A stretch of DNA of 7,615 nt from positions 1-7,615 of the forward strand of contig CAYWDQ010000145.1 in the NCBI GenBank assembly GCA_964457065.1. Reading direction: 5' to 3'. This document shows, in pieces, positions 1 to 5,294 of the stretch. A model generated the notes under the pieces. It was not told where the DNA came from and made no database searches. It was given only the letters and a program-made list of their open reading frames with translations. Numbering within the stretch: the stretch's first letter is position 1; every line of letters begins with the position of its first letter. The stretch is from Bog-473 sp964457065 (GTDB lineage Bacteria; Actinomycetota; Acidimicrobiia; Acidimicrobiales; RAAP-2). The position numbers and the translations under genes were made by a program.

Positions 1-332
1 GCCTGCTCGACCATCCCGCCGAGCCGGCGACGGTGCGGGCCCGGCCGATGGGGGAGATGTTCGTGCCCGGCCCGGGCGCGCTTGAGGTCCACGTGCACCT
101 GGGCCCGGGTGCGCAGTGGGTGCCCGAGACCGTTCCCGTGCGAGCAGTGGCGCACGACGAGGACGGTTCGGTGACCGACGTGGTGCTCGACGTCTCCGGC
201 ATGGCCTGGTTCGAGCGGTTGCTGTTGCAGCTCGGCCCCGCCGCGCGCGTGGTCAGCCCACCTGAGCTCTCGGGGCTGGCCGCGGCTGCCGCGCGCCGGG
301 TGCTGGCGCGCTACGACGCATCCGAGCACTGA
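1..332 (+). CDS. WYL-domain transcriptional regulator, C-terminal fragment (PafB/PafC-like)
   Basis: The frame is open from the window edge (first full codon at base 3) to a TGA at 330-332, so only about the last 109 residues are seen. An ATG at 33 lies inside the frame and is probably not the start. The visible part matches the C-terminal extension of WYL regulators: a beta-rich stretch (EVHVHLGPGAQWVPE), then a turn and strand (VVLDVSGMAWFERLLLQLGP), then a closing helix (SGLAAAAARRVLARY). The 'W..RLLL.LGP.A.V..P' pattern is typical of this family in actinobacteria. The WYL core and the N-terminal helix-turn-helix lie outside the window, so the DNA target and ligand cannot be judged. The family includes PafB/PafC DNA-damage activators and many uncharacterised regulators. 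The family call is fairly sure; the specific role is unknown. Confidence 0.8.
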   Translation, partial: LLDHPAEPATVRARPMGEMFVPGPGALEVHVHLGPGAQWVPETVPVRAVAHDEDGSVTDVVLDVSGMAWFERLLLQLGPAARVVSPPELSGLAAAAARRVLARYDASEH

Positions 333-354
333 ATCCCGCTCGCACCGCGGCAAC

Positions 355-360
355 TAGCGT
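355..360 (+). promoter_or_regulatory. Putative -10 element (TAGCGT) for a leaderless transcript
   Basis: TAGCGT fits the actinobacterial TANNNT -10 pattern. It ends exactly 7 nt before the ATG at 368, so transcription would begin at or next to the start codon. No Shine-Dalgarno sequence lies between it and the ATG, which fits a leaderless mRNA. No convincing -35 box is seen; a weak CTGAAT at 329-334 is too far upstream. This is inference from spacing and sequence only. Confidence 0.45.
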
Positions 361-367
361 CTGCCCC

Positions 368-784
368 ATGAGCGACATGAGCGACTTCAACCGCGGCATC
401 ATCGAGGAGTTCCGGGCCAACCACGGGGTGGTCAGGGGCCCGTTCGACGGTGCGCCCGTCGTGCTGCTGACCACGACCGGTGCCCGCACGGGGCAGAAGC
501 GGGTGAACCCCCTGGTCGGCCTCGTGGAGGACGGCACGCTCTACGTGTTCGCGTCCAAGGCGGGCGCACCGACCAACCCGGACTGGTACCACAACCTGCT
601 CGCGCATCCCGATGTCGAGGTCGAGTTCGCCGACGAGCGCTTCGGCGCCGTCGCCACCCCGATCACCGGCCCCGAGCGGGATCGCCTGTTCGCCGCACAG
701 GTGGAGCGGATGCCGGGCTTCGGGGACTACGAGAAGGCCACCGAGCGGGTCATCCCCGTCGTCGAGCTGCGCCGCCAGGCCTGA
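368..784 (+). CDS. F420H2-dependent nitroreductase/quinone reductase family protein (Ddn/DUF385-like)
   Basis: This 138-residue protein has the length and motifs of the deazaflavin-dependent nitroreductase family, a split beta-barrel that binds coenzyme F420. The family includes mycobacterial Ddn, which reduces quinones and activates nitroimidazoles. Visible signatures are the strand-turn motif LLTTTGARTGQKRVNPL (residues 33-49) and the cofactor-side motif ASKAGAPTNPDWYHNLLAHP (62-81), followed by VEVEF. No signal peptide or membrane segment is seen, so it is likely cytosolic or peripheral. The N-terminal Met at 368 is preferred because a -10-like TAGCGT lies 7 nt upstream; Met4 (377) is an alternative. 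It stands alone, 35 bp after the WYL gene and 54 bp before the relaxase. An F420 biosynthesis gene (cofC) in the same window is consistent with F420 use. The physiological substrate cannot be read from sequence. Confidence 0.9.
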   Translation: MSDMSDFNRGIIEEFRANHGVVRGPFDGAPVVLLTTTGARTGQKRVNPLVGLVEDGTLYVFASKAGAPTNPDWYHNLLAHPDVEVEFADERFGAVATPITGPERDRLFAAQVERMPGFGDYEKATERVIPVVELRRQA

Positions 785-803
785 GCCCCGGCCGACCGTT
801 CAT

Positions 804-822
804 CCCCGCCCGGTGAGCGGGG
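804..822 (+). other. Small hairpin upstream of the relaxase ribosome binding site
   Basis: CCCCGC (804-809) pairs with GCGGGG (817-822) around a 7-nt loop. It sits 20 bp after the oxidoreductase stop and just before the relaxase Shine-Dalgarno AGGAG (830-834). There is no T-tract, so it is a poor intrinsic terminator. It could be a structured leader that affects relaxase translation, or a chance GC-rich pairing. Confidence 0.25.
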
Positions 823-838
823 GAGCGAGAGGAGCCGG

Positions 839-2218
839 ATGCTCGGCGTCCACGGCGTGGGCAGAGACGGGGCGGACTACTACCTCTCCGACCCGGCCCG
901 TGAGCTCCCCGAGCCCGTGCCCGGTCACTGGACCGGCGCCGCCGCGGCCGCGCTCGGTCTGGAGCGCGCGCCCCATCCCGAGGAGTTCCGCCGGCTGCTC
1001 CGGGGGCACCAGCCGCGGACAGGGCAGCCGATGGGCTCGGGCCGGGCCAGCCTGGCGGCATTCGACCTGACGTTCAGCGCACCGAAGTCGGTCAGCGTGC
1101 TCTTTGCCCTCGGCGGAGAGGAGGCCGCACGCCGCGTGGTCGAGGGCCATGCCGCAGCAGTGGCCGGCGCGCTGGGCTACCTGGAGGAGCACGGGGTCAC
1201 GGCCACCAGGCGGTCCGGGCCGGAACGCAGCGTGGTGGCGACCACCGGGATGATCGCAGCGGAGTTCACCCACGGCGTCAACCGCAACGGCGACCCTCAT
1301 GTGCACAGCCATGTGGTGATGGCCAACCTCGTCCACGCTGCCGACGGCCGCTGGAGCGCGTGCGACGGGCGCGGGATCGCCGCGCACCGCCCGGCGGCGT
1401 CGGAGGTGTACGCCGCGCATCTGCGCGCGGCGCTCTCGTCGGCGCTCGGTGTCTCCTGGGCGGGAACGCCCGGTCGGCCGTACGAGGTCGTGGGTGTCAT
1501 GCCCGAGCTGCTCGGGGAGTTCTCCTCGCGCGCAGCCGACATCCACCGTCGCATGCACGAGGTGGGCGCACACTCGGCGCGGGCCGGCCGCGTGGCGTGG
1601 GCGGCCACCCGCCCCGCCAAGCGGCCCTCGAGGTCCTACGCCGAGCTCGCACCCGAGTGGGCGCGGCGGGCCCGTGCCGTCGGGGGCCCCATGGAGCTCG
1701 GGCGGGCCACCGGACACCCGCCACCGACACCGTGCCTGGTGGACGAGCACCGCTTCGCCGCGGCCATCTCGCTCACCCCCCACGGCGGCGCCCGGCGGCG
1801 CGACGTCGTAGCCGCCTTCGCCGCTGCGGCGCCCCTGGGCGTCGAGGCGGCCCCTCTCGCTCGCCTCGTCGACCATTGGGTACCCGACCCTTCCGTCGGC
1901 GTGGCCGAGACGCTCCATCACCGCCGGGACGTCGTGCCGGCGAACCATGTCCTGGGCGCGCTCGGGCCCCGTCCGCTGAATCCGACCGACCACGCGCTGT
2001 GGGTCGGGGCCGCCGCCGCGTTCAACGCCTACCGGGACCGTTGGGGCCTCGACCGTGTCACGGCGACGCTCGTGGCTCCGGGCTCGACGTCTGGGCTGTC
2101 GTCGCTGTCGGCGCCCCGTCTGGCCGATCACCTCCGCACCGCGCGGCATCTCGAGGCGGTGCGGGCCCGGCTCGGGCGGCGCCAGCCCGCCGAGGTCGAC
2201 CTCGGCATCGGACGCTGA
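839..2218 (+). CDS. Short MobF-family (TrwC-like) conjugative relaxase, no helicase domain
   Basis: This is probably a DNA-nicking relaxase that starts conjugative transfer by a tyrosine attack at oriT. The 459-residue protein shows the TrwC_relaxase layout. A tyrosine pair (Y14, Y15) stands near the N-terminus as candidate nucleophiles, followed by the FDLTFSAPKSVSVL block (75-88). The HUH metal site is H145, H156 and H158 in FTHGVNRNGDPHVHSHVV; its 11- and 13-residue spacing matches the TrwC triad. The start is set by AGGAG at 830-834 and by the family-typical short lead before the tyrosines. Full MobF relaxases are usually 900 residues or more with a RecD-like helicase half. Here no Walker motifs follow, and the last 170 residues hold only a short helical region (NPTDHALWVGAAAAFNAYRDRWGL, in two parts 381-404). 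It converges with the coupling-protein gene, with a single base between the stops. The relaxase assignment is firm; whether it still mobilises DNA is unknown. Confidence 0.9.
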   Translation: MLGVHGVGRDGADYYLSDPARELPEPVPGHWTGAAAAALGLERAPHPEEFRRLLRGHQPRTGQPMGSGRASLAAFDLTFSAPKSVSVLFALGGEEAARRVVEGHAAAVAGALGYLEEHGVTATRRSGPERSVVATTGMIAAEFTHGVNRNGDPHVHSHVVMANLVHAADGRWSACDGRGIAAHRPAASEVYAAHLRAALSSALGVSWAGTPGRPYEVVGVMPELLGEFSSRAADIHRRMHEVGAHSARAGRVAWAATRPAKRPSRSYAELAPEWARRARAVGGPMELGRATGHPPPTPCLVDEHRFAAAISLTPHGGARRRDVVAAFAAAAPLGVEAAPLARLVDHWVPDPSVGVAETLHHRRDVVPANHVLGALGPRPLNPTDHALWVGAAAAFNAYRDRWGLDRVTATLVAPGSTSGLSSLSAPRLADHLRTARHLEAVRARLGRRQPAEVDLGIGR

Positions 2219-2219
2219 G

Positions 2220-3626
2220 TCAGCGGCCCAGCTGTGGGACGTCATCCCGGGCCAGCTCTGGTACGGGCGCCACGAGCTCGCGCCAGGGTGAGTGCTCGTG
2301 CGAGGGCGTCAGCGAGACCTGCTCCACCTCCTTGTGCGGGCCGAGGACGAGCGCGCGGCCCGGAGCACCCCGCGCCACTTCGTCCACGGGCAGGCGAGGC
2401 TGCCGGGCCGATCCGACCGATGTCGAGGGCCGGATGCGACCCCATCGGTCGACGGCCTGGCTCACTGTCGCCGTCTGCACCTCACGGTCGCCGGCGAGGG
2501 CGCTGATGTCACGCAGCGTCGACGTGTCGGCGATCCCCCGCAGGACGACGGTCGTCCCGAACAACGACAGGAACCCGTCCGCTGCCTGGCCCCAGCGCAC
2601 CCGCGCCTGGGACAGGTCCTGCAGGCAGGCGAGCACCAGCAGGCCCTGGCCGGCTCCTTCGCTGACCATGGCGGGGAGGTCGGGGATGGGAGCGATGTTG
2701 GCGACCTCGTCCAGAGCGAGGAGGGTGGGTGGGCCGCCAATATCGTCGCGGGCCCGGGCGTACGCGGCATCGCGCACGTCACCGATCGTCCCCACCACGA
2801 GCGGGGCGAATTGGTGCTGCCGCCGTCCGGTCGAGCACACGTAGAGGGTGTGTGGGCCGCCGCAGAACTCTTCGAGATTCAGGGGCGCCATGCGCGTCGA
2901 CGCCAGGGCGCCCTCGGTGCGGTAGGCGGCGAGGACGCCCGATGTGGTGGACCAGATGCCCGACTGCTCCCTGGGGTCCGTGGTCACGATCCCGCCGAGC
3001 AGATTCGTGGCCGGGGCGTCCTCGCCGGCGCCCGCGGCGAGAATTTCGAGGGCGGCCGCTCCGTCGTGGCGGTCGATCCACTGGAGCACGTCCCGCATGG
3101 AGAGTCGCTCCCTGGCGGCGGCATGGAGGAGGGTCGAGAGCAGCGCTCCCGCACGCTCGGTCCAGTGGTGCTCTCCAGCGCGTGAGCCGGTCAGTCGGCT
3201 CGCACCCACCATCGCGTCGGCGGTCACGACCGCTGCGTCCCAATGCGAGGCCGTTGTCAGCGGCGACCAGCCGACGCGTTCGACACCGCGCGGGCAGGCG
3301 ACCTCACCGCTCGGGTCGTAGAGGAACGCCCAACCATCGCGGCTGCGCGAGGACGCGGTCGCCCGCATGACGTCGGGCTTGGTCGAGGTCGAGACGACCG
3401 GCCCCTCGGAGAGCAAGATATTGGGTATGACCAGGGAGGATGTCTTCCCTGACCTTGGTGGGCCGAGGACCAGCGTCGAACGCTCCGCGCCGGCCCAAGC
3501 CCAGCCGCGTGTGCCGGTTCCAACATAGATGCTGTGGCGCGCGTAACGGTGGACCTCACGAAGTGCCGCGGTCGAAATCAGGCACGGATCCGCCGTGTCG
3601 ACATGCCCATGAGCATCGCGTTCCAT
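2220..3626 (-). CDS. TraG/VirD4-like type IV coupling protein (conjugative DNA transfer ATPase), lacking a membrane anchor
   Basis: Coupling proteins bring the relaxase-DNA complex to a type IV secretion channel and pump DNA with ATP. From the ATG at 3626 the protein is 468 residues. It has Walker A GPPRSGKT (55-62), then the family-typical SLVIPNILLSEGPVVSTSTK, which links the fold to nucleotide sensing. Walker B is TLLALDEVAN (301-310, with D306 and E307), followed by the TraG/TraM-recognition-type block (ACLQDLSQARVRWG, 333-346). The N-terminal transmembrane helices usual in VirD4/TraG are not visible. The frame stays open upstream to a TTG at 3701, adding 25 residues. That stretch has poorer third-position GC and no Shine-Dalgarno, so ATG 3626 is preferred although it too lacks a clear ribosome site. 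Its partner is the convergent relaxase. No channel genes are nearby, so it would need a channel from elsewhere or be a remnant. Family sure; start uncertain. Confidence 0.88.
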   Translation of the reverse strand: MERDAHGHVDTADPCLISTAALREVHRYARHSIYVGTGTRGWAWAGAERSTLVLGPPRSGKTSSLVIPNILLSEGPVVSTSTKPDVMRATASSRSRDGWAFLYDPSGEVACPRGVERVGWSPLTTASHWDAAVVTADAMVGASRLTGSRAGEHHWTERAGALLSTLLHAAARERLSMRDVLQWIDRHDGAAALEILAAGAGEDAPATNLLGGIVTTDPREQSGIWSTTSGVLAAYRTEGALASTRMAPLNLEEFCGGPHTLYVCSTGRRQHQFAPLVVGTIGDVRDAAYARARDDIGGPPTLLALDEVANIAPIPDLPAMVSEGAGQGLLVLACLQDLSQARVRWGQAADGFLSLFGTTVVLRGIADTSTLRDISALAGDREVQTATVSQAVDRWGRIRPSTSVGSARQPRLPVDEVARGAPGRALVLGPHKEVEQVSLTPSHEHSPWRELVAPVPELARDDVPQLGR

Positions 3627-4146
3627 CCATGTGATGTTTGCGTTCGGGAACCAAGAATTCCAGAGGACATATCGGCCAAAGCGGCGACAACTGAAGCGCA
3701 ATCGAGTCGCGCGAGCGCAGCATGCACCTCAATTGCGTGTATGACACGTTGTGAATCGAAGGTCACTCACGAACGCAAAATGACCGCGCAAACAAAGAAT
3801 GCTTGACCTGGACACGTTCATAACAGAAGAATGTGTCTACCCGAAGTGTGAGGGAGGGTTGACATGTGCTGCGACACAACGACGTGTGGCGCGCAAACGA
3901 AAGTTGTCGGATCGCTTTCGTGCGCGCCTTGCGACGTGCAGCGGCGTGTCAGTTCGACGCCGCAACTCGGGGAACCAAGCCGGTACGGCCTGAGGCGGCG
4001 GTGTCCATGACATCACCGCAACCGCGTCGTCCGGCGCAGTTGACAGTGAATCCGGTGCGGCAGTGCGCACGGCGTGGGGCAGTCGACCCCGGCGTGGCGC
4101 AGGCTTCATCTCTATTCAGTGACCATGCTCCTAGGGAGGTGCACCT
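3627..4146. other. Low-GC intergenic region with repeated RCGTGTC-like heptamers; no convincing gene
   Basis: About 520 bp separate the coupling-protein start from the basic repeat protein. Base composition drops clearly here; for example, 3781-3840 has 27 G/C in 60 bases. Several short frames are open but none has family-like content or a good ribosome site. Heptamers close to RCGTGTC occur at 3735-3741 (GCGTGTA), 3743-3749 (reverse), 3811-3817 (reverse), 3882-3888 (ACGTGTG) and 3945-3951 (GCGTGTC). A 5-bp inverted repeat CGTGT-ATG-ACACG lies at 3736-3748. TTGACA hexamers occur at 3859-3864 and 4040-4045, without a good -10 at the usual distance. The region could hold promoters for both flanking genes, operators, an oriT, or the scar of an insertion. 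No specific role is proven. Confidence 0.5.
4133..4140 (+). promoter_or_regulatory. Strong Shine-Dalgarno (AGGGAGGT) that fixes a GTG start
   Basis: AGGGAGGT sits 6 nt before the GTG at 4147 and is the best ribosome binding site in the window. It supports GTG as the start of the basic repeat protein, since no ATG lies near in that frame. It suggests efficient translation, as expected for an abundant DNA-binding protein. Confidence 0.75.
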
Positions 4147-4542
4147 GTGGCAGTAGCCGCAAAGAGAAGGGCCCCAGCCAGAAAGGCAGCTAAAAAGCGG
4201 GCCCCGGCAAAGAAGGCAGTTAAGCGCGCACCGGCCAAGAAGGCCGTCAAGCGGACCCCGGCCAAGAAGGCCGTCAAGCGGGCTCCGGCTCGCAAGGCGA
4301 CCAAGAAGCGGGCTCCCGCGAAGAAGGCCGTCAAGCGGGCTCCGGCTCGCAAGGCGACCAAGAAGCGCGCTCCTGCGAAGAGGACCGCCAAGCGGGCTCC
4401 GGCTCGCAAGGCCACCAAGAAGCGCGCGCCGGCGAAGAAGGCGGCCAAGCGGGCCCCGGCCCGCAAGGCCACCAAGAAGCGCGCGCCGGCCAAGAAGGCG
4501 GCGCGTCGTGCGCCCGCCCGCAAGGCGGCCAAGCGTCGCTAG
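4147..4542 (+). CDS. Histone H1-like / HupB-tail-like basic repeat protein
   Basis: The 131-residue product is probably a nucleoid-associated protein that coats or bends DNA by charge. Apart from the initiator Met it uses only six residue types (Ala, Lys, Arg, Pro, Thr, Val), with no acidic, aromatic, Gly, Ser, Leu or Ile residues. It consists of about 13 tandem copies of a 9-10-residue unit, KRAPA[K/R]KA[V/T/A](K). Similar PAKKA repeats form the tail of mycobacterial HupB and the eukaryotic H1-like proteins of many bacteria, but there the tail follows a folded HU domain. Here no such domain is present. The start is a GTG with a strong Shine-Dalgarno. The first 20 codons use A-ending and AGA/AGG codons unlike the GC-rich remainder, perhaps to limit mRNA structure at the start. 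The gene is monocistronic, preceded by the low-GC region and followed by a hairpin. A real gene is likely; the DNA-binding role is inferred from composition. Confidence 0.85.
   Translation: MAVAAKRRAPARKAAKKRAPAKKAVKRAPAKKAVKRTPAKKAVKRAPARKATKKRAPAKKAVKRAPARKATKKRAPAKRTAKRAPARKATKKRAPAKKAAKRAPARKATKKRAPAKKAARRAPARKAAKRR
4264..4367 (+). repeat. Exact 47-bp direct repeat, 57-bp period, inside the basic repeat gene
   Basis: Bases 4264-4310 are identical to 4321-4367, a period of 57 bp or 19 codons that spans two protein units. A third, diverged copy starts near 4391. Identity at wobble positions points to recent tandem duplication or gene conversion, not only selection on the protein. The number of units is likely to vary between strains. 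Confidence 0.85.
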
Positions 4543-4570
4543 GCGGTACGTTCCATTCGGAACACGTGAG

Positions 4571-4594
4571 ACCGGGGGCCCACGGGCCCCCGGT
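4571..4594. terminator. Perfect 11-bp hairpin between convergent genes, probable bidirectional terminator
   Basis: ACCGGGGGCCC (4571-4581) is perfectly complementary to GGGCCCCCGGT (4584-4594) with only AC between, so a 10-bp stem with a 4-nt loop is the realistic form. It lies 28 bp after the stop of the basic repeat gene and 18 bp after the cofC stop on the other strand. There is no U-tract on either side. Many high-GC actinobacteria carry such U-less hairpins after genes, and position favours a shared terminator. Confidence 0.7.
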
Positions 4595-4612
4595 TCCGCG
4601 CCCGGGGCTCGG

Positions 4613-5221
4613 TCAGAGGCTCTCGCCCAGCTCCGCGACGTCGGCCGGCCAGTCGACGTCGTAGGCGAGGTCCGGGTGGCGCAGGACGCGTACTCCGAGG
4701 CCCAGGCGGGTGGCCTCGGCCCGGTGCGCCCGGAAGGACCCGGGGCCGTAGGCGAACCGGAAGTCGGTTGCGGCGGGCAGCCGCAGCACGTTGGTCCCGT
4801 CGTCGCGGCGGTCCGGGACGAGGGTCACACCCTCGAAGGGAGGCAGTGCACCCAGCCCGCGCGCCCGGGGCAGGTCACCGTGGGCCACCGTCACCCACAG
4901 CGCTCCGGCCCGGGCCAAACGGTCGACGCCGGCGCGCACAGCCCCGTTGAGCCCCTGTCCGGGCTCCCACATCACGGACGCGCCGAGGTCCGACGCCCAT
5001 TGGGCGACGTCCTCGTCGTCGCACACGACGGCGACGGGGAGCGGGGCGCAGGCGGACACTACGTGCGTGGCCATGGCCCGGACGAGACGGACGCGCTCGG
5101 GGTCCGCCAGCGCGGAGCCCAGACGGCGTTTGGCCTGGTGGAAGGCCTTGACCGGGACGAGCACCACCTCGGGCCCCAGGCGGGCGTCAGGAGGCGCCGC
5201 CGAGTTCCGCGCTCTCGGCAT
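4613..5221 (-). CDS. cofC/fbiD: 2-phospho-L-lactate/phosphoenolpyruvate guanylyltransferase, F420 biosynthesis
   Basis: This enzyme joins GTP to 2-phospho-L-lactate (archaea) or phosphoenolpyruvate (mycobacterial FbiD) to give the activated side chain for coenzyme F420. The 202-residue product carries the CofC signatures in order: LVPVKAFHQAKRRL (21-34, nucleotide-binding start), GLNGAVRAG (90-98), AHGDLPRA (113-120, metal/sugar-nucleotide site), VPDRRDDGTNVLRL (135-148), FRFAYGPGSFRAHR (154-167) and the tail DVDWPADVAELG (188-199). The ATG at 5221 is chosen because GGAGG (5227-5231) sits 5 nt upstream. The frame is open much further, but that part is antisense to gpsA. It is transcribed divergently from gpsA and converges on the basic repeat gene. 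In actinobacteria the substrate is more likely phosphoenolpyruvate, which is inference from known FbiD work. The N-terminal 15 residues look disordered. Confidence 0.93.
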   Translation of the reverse strand: MPRARNSAAPPDARLGPEVVLVPVKAFHQAKRRLGSALADPERVRLVRAMATHVVSACAPLPVAVVCDDEDVAQWASDLGASVMWEPGQGLNGAVRAGVDRLARAGALWVTVAHGDLPRARGLGALPPFEGVTLVPDRRDDGTNVLRLPAATDFRFAYGPGSFRAHRAEATRLGLGVRVLRHPDLAYDVDWPADVAELGESL

Positions 5222-5242
5222 GGTCGCCTCCGGCACCCGGCC

Positions 5243-5248
5243 AGTGTA
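5243..5248 (-). promoter_or_regulatory. Putative -10 element (TACACT) for cofC
   Basis: On the minus strand TACACT (5248 down to 5243) fits TANNNT. A start of transcription about 7 nt downstream would give a 5' leader of about 15 nt that still contains the cofC Shine-Dalgarno GGAGG. No matching -35 is visible at the normal distance. Low to moderate confidence. Confidence 0.35.
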
Positions 5249-5281
5249 CGGGTGAACGCAGGAGGTGCTCCGGGGTCGCCG

Positions 5282-5287
5282 TAATGT
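5282..5287 (+). promoter_or_regulatory. Putative -10 element (TAATGT) for a leaderless gpsA transcript
   Basis: TAATGT is a good TANNNT -10 and ends exactly 7 nt before the gpsA ATG at 5295. No Shine-Dalgarno precedes that ATG at the usual distance; GGAGG at 5261-5265 is about 29 nt away. A transcript starting at the A of the ATG would be leaderless, which is common in actinobacteria. The same spacing is seen before the oxidoreductase at 368. Confidence 0.5.
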
Positions 5288-5294
5288 CTTGTCA

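Noticed and set aside
800..2245. Long open frame of 481 codons on the minus strand opposite the relaxase
   Set aside because: The plus-strand frame has clear relaxase motifs; the antisense frame is rich in Arg, Gly and Pro without family motifs, as expected from high-GC DNA.
3859..3864. TTGACA as a -35 box, also at 4040-4045
   Set aside because: No acceptable -10 hexamer lies 16-18 bp downstream in either case, so no promoter is called.
3799..3993. 64-codon plus-strand frame with several cysteines in the low-GC region
   Set aside because: It has only a weak A-rich stretch before the ATG, no recognisable motif, and turns Arg-rich without structure; not enough support for a gene.
3837..4156. 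Short frames on both strands (90 codons minus at 3837-4109, 96 codons plus at 3866-4156)
   Set aside because: No ribosome site, no family resemblance, and the plus frame runs into the well-supported basic repeat gene in another frame.
4147..4542. Tandem DNA repeats as a possible CRISPR array
   Set aside because: The repeats are in frame, have no unique spacers, and encode a continuous basic protein.
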